The notes under the pieces: model-generated
What the model was told of the DNA's origin: nothing
Seen by the model: the letters and a program-made list of their open reading frames with translations, nothing else
The model's database searches: none
Assembly: GCA_035556195.1 (NCBI GenBank)
Contig: DATMFK010000007.1
Span: 62,001 to 126,000, forward strand
Reading direction: 5' to 3'
Origin: G016756615 sp035556195
Lineage (GTDB): Bacteria; Pseudomonadota; Alphaproteobacteria; Rhizobiales; Rhizobiaceae
DNA: 64,000 nucleotides
Shown here: one piece after another, positions 9,794 through 18,054 of the stretch
How positions within the stretch are numbered: position 1 is the stretch's first letter
How the letters are laid out: every line of letters starts with the position of its first letter
Translations under genes and position numbers: made by a program

Positions 9794-11044
9794 ATGACCG
9801 CAGTGAGTGCCTCAATCTCGCTGACGTATTTGCGTCCGGCTACGGCGAGGGAAGAAGACCTCGTGGCGCGCTTCCGGCCGATCTTCGACCGCATCGCCGA
9901 GGGCAATGTCGAGCGCGAGCGCAATCGCACCTTTCCTTTCGAGCAGGTTCAGTGGCTCAAGGACGCCGATTTCGCGCTGGTGCGCGTGCCGGAGACGTTC
10001 GGCGGGTGGGGCGCCTCGCTCGAGCAGACGTTCTACCTCCTGGCTTTGCTGGCGGAAGCCGACGCGAATGTCGCCCACGTATGGCGCAATCACCTGGCCT
10101 TCGTCGAAGACCGTCTCAATGCGCGGCCGTCGGCTGCCAACGACCGCTGGTTCCAGCGCTTCCGTGAACGCGAGTTCGTCGGCGGCGGCTGGACGGAGGC
10201 CAACAACGGCACCTACGCCACAATCAAGACCACCGTCACGCGCGAGGATGACCACTACAAGGTCACCGGCGCGAAATTCTATGCCACGGGTAGCCTCTAC
10301 GCCGACTGGCTCGACGTGATCGGCAAGGGCGAAGACGGCTCGCTCATCACCACCCTGGTGAGCCGCCACCAGCCGGGCGTGGTGCTCAATGACGACTGGC
10401 CCGGCTTTGGCCAGCGCACCACCGCGAGCGGCAGCGCCACCTACCAGGACGCCCTCGCGCGCGAGGGCGACGTCTTCCCAGCGAGCGAGCGCGTGGTCTA
10501 CCAGGGACATTTCTACCAGACGGCAATACTGGCCGTGCTCGCCGGTATTACGCGCGCGATCCTGCGCGACGGCATCGCGGCGCTTAAGTCGCGTGGCCGG
10601 AACTATCCGCAAGGCCTGCACCCGGTGCCGGCGCTTGACCCGCAACTCTTGCAAGTGATCGGCGAGATATCGGTGCGGGTTTTCTCGACCGAAGCAGCTC
10701 TGCGCTGTGCCGCAAGCTCGCTCGACCTCATTGCCAGCGCCCACGCCGCCGGCGACATCGCGTTGCGCGACAAGCTCGCCGTGAACGGAGAAGTAGCCGT
10801 ATCGCAGGCGCAACTCGCGATCATCGATGGCGTCCTCTACGCGGCCACCCATATCTTCGATGCTCTCGGCGCATCCGCGACCTCCGAGGAAACCGCACTC
10901 GATCGTCATTGGCGCAATGCACGCACGCTCGCGTCGCATAATCCCATCGCCTACAAGGCGCGCATCCTGGGCGACTACCTGGTCAACGACAATTCGCCCG
11001 TGTCGAGCATCGCCCGACTTGGGCGCGGCGGCCAAGGCAACTAG
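9794..11044 (+). CDS. Acyl-CoA-dehydrogenase-fold flavoprotein, DszC/SfnB-like monooxygenase
   Basis: Protein of about 416 residues with the acyl-CoA dehydrogenase fold. Visible features are an N-terminal helical domain (ADFALVRVPETFGGWGAS), the middle beta domain (GGGWTEANNG, then VTGAKFYATGS as in desulfurisation monooxygenases) and a C-terminal helical bundle. Members of this branch (DszC, SfnB and relatives) use reduced flavin to oxygenate organosulfur or related compounds rather than dehydrogenating CoA esters. Two in-frame ATGs occur at 9788 and 9794; AAGGAG at 9779-9784 is better spaced for 9794. It sits between importer 2 and two luciferase-like monooxygenases, supporting a role in scavenging sulfur or nitrogen from an imported compound; the substrate is unknown. 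Confidence 0.85.
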   Translation: MTAVSASISLTYLRPATAREEDLVARFRPIFDRIAEGNVERERNRTFPFEQVQWLKDADFALVRVPETFGGWGASLEQTFYLLALLAEADANVAHVWRNHLAFVEDRLNARPSAANDRWFQRFREREFVGGGWTEANNGTYATIKTTVTREDDHYKVTGAKFYATGSLYADWLDVIGKGEDGSLITTLVSRHQPGVVLNDDWPGFGQRTTASGSATYQDALAREGDVFPASERVVYQGHFYQTAILAVLAGITRAILRDGIAALKSRGRNYPQGLHPVPALDPQLLQVIGEISVRVFSTEAALRCAASSLDLIASAHAAGDIALRDKLAVNGEVAVSQAQLAIIDGVLYAATHIFDALGASATSEETALDRHWRNARTLASHNPIAYKARILGDYLVNDNSPVSSIARLGRGGQGN

Positions 11045-11056
11045 GGAGTCGCCCCA

Positions 11057-12004
11057 ATGACAGCTCCCTATCTGGCACTTGGCCTTGCCGGACCGCACCT
11101 TGTGGAACTCACGGGCAACCGCGCGCTGCTGTCTCGGTGGGACTCATTGCCGGTCGCGTTCAGTGTGCTGGGAATCGACCGCGTGGACGGCAGCGCGCCG
11201 GCAGCGGTCACGCTGGCCAGCAGTGCGGTCGGCGCGACCCTGGCGGGCAGCACGAAATACGGTCGGTTCTTCATTGCTGCGACGCCGCAGCGCGACCATC
11301 CCTACAACATCGCGCGCCGCATCGCCTCGCTCGCCCACCTGTCGGGTGGTCGCAGCGGCCTGCTGATCGGGGTACGCGATGACTATGCGCCCGAAGGTCC
11401 GAAGGAAGCACCGGCCTGGGGCGGAGCGGGCCTTGGCGGCGGTGCGCCGCTCAACGCTCAGACCGCCTACGACGCAGCCCGAGCGGTTCGCGCGCTCGAG
11501 CAGAGCTGGCCGCACTCTTCGATCATCGGCAACCGGGATACCGGCATCCTGGTTCAGTCGAACCGCATCGTGCATGTCGATATCGACAACAGCTTCTCGA
11601 TCGCGGGGCCGCTAAACGCGCCTGAGCCGGTGACGGGCGCATCGGTGATTGCATGGTACGCCGCAACGCCGACGGACAATCCGCCGGTGGACGGCAACAA
11701 CCCGATCGAACTCGTCCTAGGGGCGGGGGGCTCCGTGCCGGTGGTGGCGCTGGGCAAGGAGCCGCCGGCGGATGACATGGAGGGCGTCGTCCTTCGTGCA
11801 GATCCCGAGCAATCCGTAGGCAACCTGCTCGACATCGCGGAGCGATGGCTTTCCGACCGCTTCGCTCCCATCGCACTCGGCGGGTCCCTGCGGGCCGCCC
11901 TCGGCCTGTCCGCGCCGGCGCCGCTGCCGCCGACGGCGCGCGCCGCCTTCCCACCGCCAAAGCCGCACGTCTCGCTGCAGAGACAACGGAGCCATCATCC
12001 ATGA
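11057..12004 (+). CDS. Luciferase-like (LLM-type) flavin-dependent protein, short form
   Basis: Protein of 315 residues related to the bacterial luciferase-like superfamily. The strongest hallmark is PYNIARRIASLAHLSGGRSGLLIG, resembling the conserved first-third segment where LLM enzymes have ARxxasLDhlSgGR. Length is below the 350-450 residues of NtaA/DszA proteins, and the C-terminal part is proline- and alanine-rich, so it may be a divergent or regulatory paralogue. The gene follows the DszC-like gene after 12 bp and overlaps the full-length monooxygenase by 4 bp (ATGA), indicating one transcript and coupled translation. Function beyond flavin-dependent chemistry is inference. Confidence 0.75.
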   Translation: MTAPYLALGLAGPHLVELTGNRALLSRWDSLPVAFSVLGIDRVDGSAPAAVTLASSAVGATLAGSTKYGRFFIAATPQRDHPYNIARRIASLAHLSGGRSGLLIGVRDDYAPEGPKEAPAWGGAGLGGGAPLNAQTAYDAARAVRALEQSWPHSSIIGNRDTGILVQSNRIVHVDIDNSFSIAGPLNAPEPVTGASVIAWYAATPTDNPPVDGNNPIELVLGAGGSVPVVALGKEPPADDMEGVVLRADPEQSVGNLLDIAERWLSDRFAPIALGGSLRAALGLSAPAPLPPTARAAFPPPKPHVSLQRQRSHHP

Positions 12005-13290
12005 CGAATAGGCGATCTGGTCACGTACTCCTCGGCATCAACGTGTTGGTGCTGGGCTATCTACCGGCGTCATGGAAAACGCCGCTGCTCAAGAAAGATG
12101 CCTTCATCGACCCGGAGTACTGGGCGAACATTGGCAGGACAGCCGAGCGCGGTACCCTCGACGCCATCTTTCTGGCTGATGGCCCGCTGCTCGGCGACCC
12201 AGCCTATGACGCCAATCCGATCCGCCTCGAACCGACGGTGAACTGGGGGCAGGTGGCCTCGGTGACCTCGCACGTCGGCTTGGTCGCCACCGCCTCGTCG
12301 ACCTTCAACGACCCTTTCGAGCTGGCCGAGCGCTTGCTCTCCTGGGATCATCAGACCGGCGGTCGTGCGGCGTGGAATGTCGTCACCACCCGCGGCGTTC
12401 CCGCGGCACGCAATTTCGGCCTGCCAGACATTCCGTTTCGCGACGACCGCTATGAACGCGCGAGCGAGTTCGTTGACATCGTGCGGGCGCTCTGGGAGTC
12501 GGCAGCAACGGGTCGCGACATTCATCATCATGGTGAGTTCTTCGAAGTCGAGGGCCGTCTGCGAGTCCCGCCGTCGAAGCAAGGCCGTCCGGTCATCTTC
12601 CAAGCAGGTGGTTCACCACAGGGGCGCGCGCTCGCGGGGAGAGTGGCAGAAGGTGTGTTCTCGGCCGAACTCACCAAGAACCAGGCGGTCGAGCACTATC
12701 GCCTGGTCAAAGGCTTCGCGCGTGACAACGGCCGCTCGCCCGACGACATCAAGATTCTCCCGGGCTTGTTGCTCAGCCTCGGCAGCACCGAAGAAGAGGC
12801 GCGCCGCCGTAGCGATGAACTCCACGACGCAGGGCCGGCATCATATTCGATCGGCTGGCTGTCCCAGGCGATCGGCTACGACGCCTCGAAGCTCGAACTC
12901 GACGAGCCGTTTCCCGAGGATATCCTCCGCCCCCTTAATGACAGCCAGACTTTCACGGGCAGCATAGGCTTTCGCGAATCGATCATTACGCAAATCCGCA
13001 AAACCAACCCTACCGTTCGCGAATATCTCAGGCAGACGCGGTACACCGGGTCGGGTCATGCCGGGTTCGTCGGCACGCCGGAACAGCTCGCGGATCACAT
13101 CGATGATTGGTTCCACGCCGGCGCCATCGACGGCTTCAATTTGCAGCCGGATCGATTGATCGATGGGCTTGAGGTGATCGCCGACGAACTCGTGCCGATC
13201 TTGCGCAAGCGTGGCTTGTACCGTCACGAGTACGAGACGGAAACGCTGCGCGAGCACTTTCGCGCAGCCTCGCCAACGCCTGCCTTCTAG
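12001..13290 (+). CDS. NtaA/SnaA/DszA-family FMN-dependent monooxygenase
   Basis: Protein of 429 residues, full length for the nitrilotriacetate/pristinamycin/dibenzothiophene-sulfone monooxygenase family, which uses FMNH2 and O2 to cleave C-N or C-S bonds. Diagnostic segments are LDAIFLAD near residue 55, the family motif GRAAWNVVTT near residue 120, and VIFQAGGSPQGRALAG in the middle. The C-terminal GFVGTPEQLADHIDDWF and DGFNLQPD are also standard. A separate flavin reductase would be needed and none is seen nearby. Last gene of the importer-monooxygenase block. Confidence 0.92.
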   Translation: MTNRRSGHVLLGINVLVLGYLPASWKTPLLKKDAFIDPEYWANIGRTAERGTLDAIFLADGPLLGDPAYDANPIRLEPTVNWGQVASVTSHVGLVATASSTFNDPFELAERLLSWDHQTGGRAAWNVVTTRGVPAARNFGLPDIPFRDDRYERASEFVDIVRALWESAATGRDIHHHGEFFEVEGRLRVPPSKQGRPVIFQAGGSPQGRALAGRVAEGVFSAELTKNQAVEHYRLVKGFARDNGRSPDDIKILPGLLLSLGSTEEEARRRSDELHDAGPASYSIGWLSQAIGYDASKLELDEPFPEDILRPLNDSQTFTGSIGFRESIITQIRKTNPTVREYLRQTRYTGSGHAGFVGTPEQLADHIDDWFHAGAIDGFNLQPDRLIDGLEVIADELVPILRKRGLYRHEYETETLREHFRAASPTPAF

Positions 13291-13704
13291 CCGTCTTCCC
13301 AGCAATAGCGAGCAGGTATTCTCAGTGTGGCGCGATCTCACCGCCGAGTATTGCTGTCAAATACCCCGCTTAGCGTTCGGCGCATTTGCGAGTGACGGAA
13401 CGGCATCTTCTAGGCGCGCGGCCGTCGGCAACCGGCGAACATGAACGCCGGGCCGCCTGCCAGCGACGGACCAAGCGGGAAGCCGCGTGCCGGTTAGCCT
13501 CCACGGCCCTGTCGTCGCACAGGGGGCGTCCGCCCCGAGAGGTGGTCGATAGTTCAATCGGGAATGAAATGGGCGGGCATGATGCGGCTGCGGATGGATC
13601 GGCGAGAAAGCCGGAGAGCACGGTTACGGGCAAACGGTTTGAGGTTTGGCTGTGTCGAGCATGGCGGCATCTTGATTTCTAGATTTAATCAAAGATGGAC
13701 AGAG
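13291..13704. other. Non-coding stretch after the monooxygenase operon
   Basis: Short reading frames occur on both strands, but none shows a domain, a good ribosome binding site or compositional support. The region is bounded on the right by the hairpin at 13705. No tRNA-like fold, IS end or repeat copy elsewhere in the window was recognised. Confidence 0.5.
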
Positions 13705-13729
13705 GCGCCCGGCCGTGGAGGCCGGGCGC
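13705..13729 (-). terminator. Hairpin downstream of the AztD-ZinT gene
   Basis: Perfect inverted repeat with 10-bp arms (GCGCCCGGCC and GGCCGGGCGC) around a 5-nt loop, starting 21 bp past the stop of the minus-strand gene. In that orientation the hairpin is followed by CTCTGTCCATCTTTG, only weakly U-rich, so termination is likely but not textbook. Confidence 0.5.
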
Positions 13730-13750
13730 AGGCGAAGAGGGGCGCCGCGG

Positions 13751-15520
13751 TCAGTGCGCCATCATCTCTTCGACGATTTGCTTCGCATTCAGGGACGACG
13801 GGTAGTAGGTTGGCCAGTTCGTCACTTCCTTCAACAGGGCGGCGCGGTCGTTGCCCCAATAGAGGTGATAGTGGTCGGCCGCTGCCGGCGCGATCTTGTG
13901 GTCGCTGAACTGGATATAGTCCGGAGCCTCGGTGTCACCTTCTGCCTTCTTGAAGATGAAGCGCACGCCACGGTTGCCCTTCTCATAGATCAGGATTTCA
14001 TGACCGTCGCTGGCATATCGGGCTTTCAGCGGCTCGCCGTCCTTGAAGAAGGTGACGGCGTCGCCGTCGATGGTGATACGTTCGACATCGGTCCTGTAGC
14101 CGGCTTCATAGTATGCCTTGTATTCGTCGGCAGTCTGGCCACCGCTCTCCGCTTTGTGCGCCATGACCGGATCGAGCGTCCCGTCCTGCAAGTAGCCATA
14201 GACCGACTGCCAGTCGCCTGCCCAATCCGACAAGGCACGATCCTTGACCTGATCGTCTTCAAAGTAGCCTTTGTAAATCTGGTCGTCGTCGTGATCGTGG
14301 TTATGTGCGTGTTCCTCCCCCTCGTGAACCTGACCGCTTCCGCCAACCGCGACGACGCTATAGGGCTTTCCCCCGACTGCAATCTCGCCGGCCTTGGCGA
14401 AGGAAGGCGCGTCGACGAGATGCAACTTGCCCTGAAGCGGGTCGGTCACGACGATGCTGTCGCCGGCCACCGCGATGCGCGGACGCGGATCGTTCCAGTG
14501 CCCATCCATCGAATAGGGGTCGGTCAGCCTGCGCGAATTGGCGATCTTGCCAGTGAGCACATCCAGCTGGTGAAGCTGACCGTCTTCAGTGAAGACATAG
14601 GCGAACTTCGGCCGAATCGGATCGACGGCGAAATGCATGCGCCGGGTCGGCAGCTCTACCTGCCTGAAACCATCCTTTTCCGCCGTTGGGTCGATCAGCA
14701 CGACCTTGTCGGGACCATAGTTACCGAGGAAATATTGCAGGCCCCTGCCGCCGATCAGCGTGGTGGACTTGCCGTCCGGTAGCGATTCCGGATAGGGCAG
14801 ATGCCGGATTTCCGGCGCGCCCTCGCCATGCGTGACCACGAGCAGGCCGGTGGCGCAGGCGAATGCCAGGATGTTGCCGGACGACGCCTCGCCGTGAAGG
14901 TCGGGACATGCGGCGATGTCGCCCACCTGCGCGCCGGCCGCATCGACGGTCCTGATCCCAACCGGCAGTTCGGCCGGCTTCTCCTTATTCGGCTCCGACA
15001 GGAGGACGTGGGAGCCATAGGCGACCGCGACGCCGTGCTGCGACGCGTCCGTCTTCACTTCCCGGACGTCCGATTTGCCTTCCAGAACCGCCTTCTCGGA
15101 GATGATCCGGGCGACACCTTCCCCGTCAAAAAAAGCCGCGAACTGGCCGTCATGCTCGACGAAATGAGAAGGCTTTTCACCGGCGATCTCTGTGCCGGTC
15201 AGCTTCGGCGCCTCGACATCGATGTCGCCGTGATCGCCATGGTCGTCGAAGGAAATTCCGCTGGCGATGGCAGTGACAGTACCGGCATCGCCCTGCACGG
15301 CGAACACTGTCTGTCCGCTATTGCTGCGATAGAGCGAAGCCGGCGACTTGACCGTGAGCGCCCCGAGTATCTCACCCTTGATCGCGTCAATCACGGTCAC
15401 CTTGGCCTGATCGCGATCTGCGACGAACAGACGCCAGGCTTCCTGCCGATCGGCCGAGGCGCTGCTTACGCCCGCCATCAGTGCGAGCAGTGCCGCGCTG
15501 CTCCTCCATAGTGTTTGCAT
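13751..15520 (-). CDS. aztD: AztD-like zinc metallochaperone fused to a ZinT domain
   Basis: Periplasmic zinc protein of 589 residues. Residues 1-23 form a Sec signal peptide ending ASA. Residues 24 to about 395 are a repetitive beta-propeller-like region (LFVADRDQAKVTVID, then LQYFLGNYGPDKVVLID) that matches the zinc chaperone AztD. A histidine/acid-rich linker (HEGEEHAHNHDHDDD, about 399-413) leads into a ZinT/YodA domain (about 415-589) with YKGYFEDDQVKDR, the metal-site DHYHLYWGND at 549-558 and WPTYYPSSL. ATG at 15520 is preferred over the longer frame because GAGGAG precedes it. AztD hands Zn(II) to an ABC binding protein in the periplasm; ZinT is a zinc-buffering partner, so the fusion joins both activities. 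No aztABC genes lie beside it. A Zur-like box precedes it. Confidence 0.88.
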   Translation of the reverse strand: MQTLWRSSAALLALMAGVSSASADRQEAWRLFVADRDQAKVTVIDAIKGEILGALTVKSPASLYRSNSGQTVFAVQGDAGTVTAIASGISFDDHGDHGDIDVEAPKLTGTEIAGEKPSHFVEHDGQFAAFFDGEGVARIISEKAVLEGKSDVREVKTDASQHGVAVAYGSHVLLSEPNKEKPAELPVGIRTVDAAGAQVGDIAACPDLHGEASSGNILAFACATGLLVVTHGEGAPEIRHLPYPESLPDGKSTTLIGGRGLQYFLGNYGPDKVVLIDPTAEKDGFRQVELPTRRMHFAVDPIRPKFAYVFTEDGQLHQLDVLTGKIANSRRLTDPYSMDGHWNDPRPRIAVAGDSIVVTDPLQGKLHLVDAPSFAKAGEIAVGGKPYSVVAVGGSGQVHEGEEHAHNHDHDDDQIYKGYFEDDQVKDRALSDWAGDWQSVYGYLQDGTLDPVMAHKAESGGQTADEYKAYYEAGYRTDVERITIDGDAVTFFKDGEPLKARYASDGHEILIYEKGNRGVRFIFKKAEGDTEAPDYIQFSDHKIAPAAADHYHLYWGNDRAALLKEVTNWPTYYPSSLNAKQIVEEMMAH

Positions 15521-15552
15521 TGTTCGCTCTCCTCGGTTAAACCACCAATGTT

Positions 15553-15567
15553 TGTTACGTAATAACA
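15553..15567 (-). promoter_or_regulatory. Candidate Zur operator
   Basis: TGTTACGTAATAACA carries TGTTA/TAACA inverted arms around 5 bp and resembles the alphaproteobacterial Zur box core TGTTATA-N-TATAACA. It lies 33 bp upstream of the AztD-ZinT start codon, where a repressor would block transcription when zinc is abundant. Identification is by pattern and by the product of the downstream gene. Confidence 0.6.
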
Positions 15568-15638
15568 TCACGAACTGCAAGAGCGCGGATCCGGATTATG
15601 AGCGAGCGCTTGATACGAGGTCAGGGATTGGCTAGGAA

Positions 15639-15812
15639 CAGGTGTCGGTTTCCGCAAGGAAATAACAGGGAATTCGCCGCGGCCTGCCCGCGAAACGAAA
15701 CTGCCCCCGCAACTGTAGGCGGTCAGTTCCTCTCGAATGAGCCACTGGGTCCTGTACCTGGGAAGGCCGAGAGGAGCGAAGACCCGTCAGTCAGGAGACC
15801 TACCGACACCTG
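15639..15812 (+). ncRNA. Cobalamin riboswitch
   Basis: Adenosylcobalamin-class aptamer. A perfect 10-bp P1 stem closes it (CAGGTGTCGG at 15639-15648 with CCGACACCTG at 15803-15812). Inside are the hallmark blocks AACAGGGAA (15663-15671), CCCCCGCAACTG, GCCACTGG, GGGAAGGC and GACCCGTCAGTCAGGAGACC, in canonical order. It lies 162 bp before the binding-protein gene of a FecCD/BtuCD-type importer, so it most likely shuts off these genes when corrinoid is plentiful. Confidence 0.95.
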
Positions 15813-15974
15813 TAAGTGAACACGCCGGGCGGGGTTGTCCGGGGAGGTTGTCGATGACGCTAGCCACACATCGAGTGCAGCCGCACCGCGTCCGCTCGGA
15901 CGGGGTGTCGATCATTGCCGTCCCGACCCGACTCCTTCGGTCCCTGCCAGCAACCGATCGGAGATCTTCGCGTC

Positions 15975-16991
15975 ATGACTGTTTCACGCCTTGCGCTTGC
16001 CGCTGCCAGCTTTGCTTTCCTCACAACCGCCGCTTCGGCCGAGCCGACCCAATATCCGCTGACCCTCGAAAACTGTGGTGAGACGTTGACCTTCCAGGAG
16101 GCGCCGACGTCGACCGTGACGGTCGGCCAGGCAGCGACCGAAGTGCTCTACGCGCTCGGCCTCGGCGACAAGGTGGCCGGCACCTCGGTCTGGTTCAACG
16201 AGGTGCTACCCGAGTTCAAGGAGGTCAACGACAAGATCGAGCGGCTCGCCGACAACGATCCGAGCTTCGAGAGCGTCGTCGCCAAGAAGCCGGAGCTGGT
16301 GACCGTGCAGTTCATCTGGCATGTCGGTCCTGACGGCATCGTCGCGACGCGGACGCAATTCCACGACGTCGGCATCCCGACCTACGTGCAGCCGGCCGAC
16401 TGCGTGGCGAAGGACAACACCGTCGGCATCGACGGCACGCGCAGCGAGCTGTTCTCGACCGCAGCGATCCACCTGGGCGTGCAGGAGCTGGCGCAGATCT
16501 TCGACATCCAAGACAAGGGTGACGTCGTGGTCGCCAGCCTGACCGAGCGCGAGAACGCGGCGATCGAGGGCGCCAAGGCCCTGAATCTCAATGACGTGTC
16601 GGCGGTCTTCTGGTTCTCCAGTGCCGAAATGGGCATCGACCCCTATGTCGCCGGCCGAAAGGGCGCACCCGCGTACATGATGGACAAGCTCGGCATCAAG
16701 AACATCATCGAATCGGACGAAGAGTGGCCCGTGGTCGGCTGGGAGACGATCGCGAAGGCGAATCCGACTCTCATCGTGATAGCCAAGATGGACCGCCGCC
16801 GCTTCCCCGCTGACGACTACGAGAAGAAGCTGGAGTTCCTGAAATCCGATCCGGTCGCCAGCCAGATGGACGCGGTGAAGAACAATCGCATCGTCGTTAT
16901 GGACGCACATGCAATGGATGCGACCATCCGCACGATCAACGGTCTCGAGGTGCTCTCCCAGTCACTCAAGGACTTCGGGCTGGCGAAGTGA
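15975..16991 (+). CDS. btuF: Cobalamin/corrinoid ABC transporter substrate-binding protein
   Basis: Periplasmic binding protein of 338 residues with a Sec signal peptide cleaved after AASA (about residue 22). The mature part has the class III binding-protein pattern of BtuF/FhuD receptors: TVGQAATEVLYALGLGDKVAGT near the N-terminus, PELVTVQF, and a C-terminal KNNRIVVMDAHAM. ATG at 15975 is chosen because the signal peptide begins there; the longer frame adds a non-signal leader. The riboswitch upstream points to B12 or a corrinoid precursor rather than ferric siderophores, the other common ligands of this family. Confidence 0.88.
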   Translation: MTVSRLALAAASFAFLTTAASAEPTQYPLTLENCGETLTFQEAPTSTVTVGQAATEVLYALGLGDKVAGTSVWFNEVLPEFKEVNDKIERLADNDPSFESVVAKKPELVTVQFIWHVGPDGIVATRTQFHDVGIPTYVQPADCVAKDNTVGIDGTRSELFSTAAIHLGVQELAQIFDIQDKGDVVVASLTERENAAIEGAKALNLNDVSAVFWFSSAEMGIDPYVAGRKGAPAYMMDKLGIKNIIESDEEWPVVGWETIAKANPTLIVIAKMDRRRFPADDYEKKLEFLKSDPVASQMDAVKNNRIVVMDAHAMDATIRTINGLEVLSQSLKDFGLAK

Positions 16992-17001
16992 GTCCCAGAA
17001 A

Positions 17002-18054
17002 GTGAGCCTGACCACCTCCCAAGCGATCTATGTCTCCCGGCTTGGCCGGGGGATGCTCGGCTTCGTCGCGCTCGTCGCGGCGGTGCTGGCAGCCATCTGC
17101 ATCGGTGAGACACCGATCCCGGTCACGACCGTCCTGCAGACGCTCGCCAACAAGATACTCGGCTCTGCCTATCCGCTCGATCCGATCGAGATGGGCATCA
17201 TCTGGAATTATCGCATGCCACGCGCGATAATTGCGGCATGCTGCGGGTCGGGCTTGGCGATCTCCGGCCTGGTGCTGCAGTCGCTCTTGCGGAACGCGCT
17301 GGCTGATCCCTATCTGCTCGGCATCTCCGCCGGTGCCTCGACCGGCGCGGTGGCGGTCACGGTCGCGGGATTTGGGGCCGGCGTCATCTCGACGTCGTTG
17401 GGCGCCTTCGTTGGCGCCGTGGCCGCATTCCTGTTCGTGGCTGCCCTGGCGCGCGCTGCCGGTGGCGGCGTGACGCTGCAGGGCACCGGACAGATCATAC
17501 TCGCCGGCATTGCGGGCTCGCAGCTATTCAACGCGCTGACCTCGTTCGTCGTCACCAAGTCGGCAAATGCGGAACAGGCCCGCGCGGTCATGTTCTGGCT
17601 GTTGGGAAGTCTGAGCGGCGCGCGCTGGCCCGACGTATGGCTTGCGGTCCCTATCGCGGTGATCGGGCTCTTCGCCTGCTTCTGGTACGCCCGCGCGCTC
17701 GACGCCTTCGCGTTCGGCGCGGAATCCGCGTCGTCCCTCGGCATCAATGTGAGGCAGGTTCAGGTCGTCCTCATCGGCTTGACTGCGTTGGTAACGGCGG
17801 TGATGGTCAGCATCGTCGGCTCGATCGGCTTCGTCGGCCTCGTCATCCCGCATGCGGCAAGGTTTCTCGTCGGCGTCCGGCACGGCAGGCTTGGGCCGAC
17901 AACGGCGCTCATCGGGGCCGCTTTCCTGATTGCTGCCGACGTCATCTCCCGTACCATCATTCCCGGGCAGGTACTGCCGATCGGCGTCATCACCGCGCTC
18001 GTAGGCGCTCCCGCTTTTGCGCTGATCCTGCTCCGAGGGCGGCGCCGGCAATGA
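17002..18054 (+). CDS. btuC: FecCD/BtuC-family ABC transporter permease
   Basis: Polytopic inner-membrane permease of 350 residues, full length for the FecCD family (about ten membrane helices expected). Family markers are YRMPRAIIAACCGSGLAISG near residue 75, NALADPYLLGISAGAS, and FVGLVIPHAARFLVG before the last helices. The GTG at 17002 fits the family N-terminus; no ATG lies in a suitable place. It follows btuF after 10 bp and overlaps the ATPase by 4 bp, so the three genes form one riboswitch-controlled operon. Confidence 0.9.
   Translation: MSLTTSQAIYVSRLGRGMLGFVALVAAVLAAICIGETPIPVTTVLQTLANKILGSAYPLDPIEMGIIWNYRMPRAIIAACCGSGLAISGLVLQSLLRNALADPYLLGISAGASTGAVAVTVAGFGAGVISTSLGAFVGAVAAFLFVAALARAAGGGVTLQGTGQIILAGIAGSQLFNALTSFVVTKSANAEQARAVMFWLLGSLSGARWPDVWLAVPIAVIGLFACFWYARALDAFAFGAESASSLGINVRQVQVVLIGLTALVTAVMVSIVGSIGFVGLVIPHAARFLVGVRHGRLGPTTALIGAAFLIAADVISRTIIPGQVLPIGVITALVGAPAFALILLRGRRRQ

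Noticed and set aside
13715..14782. A 355-codon plus-strand open frame opposite AztD-ZinT
   Set aside because: The minus-strand gene has signal peptide, domain structure and upstream Zur box; the plus frame is its shadow.
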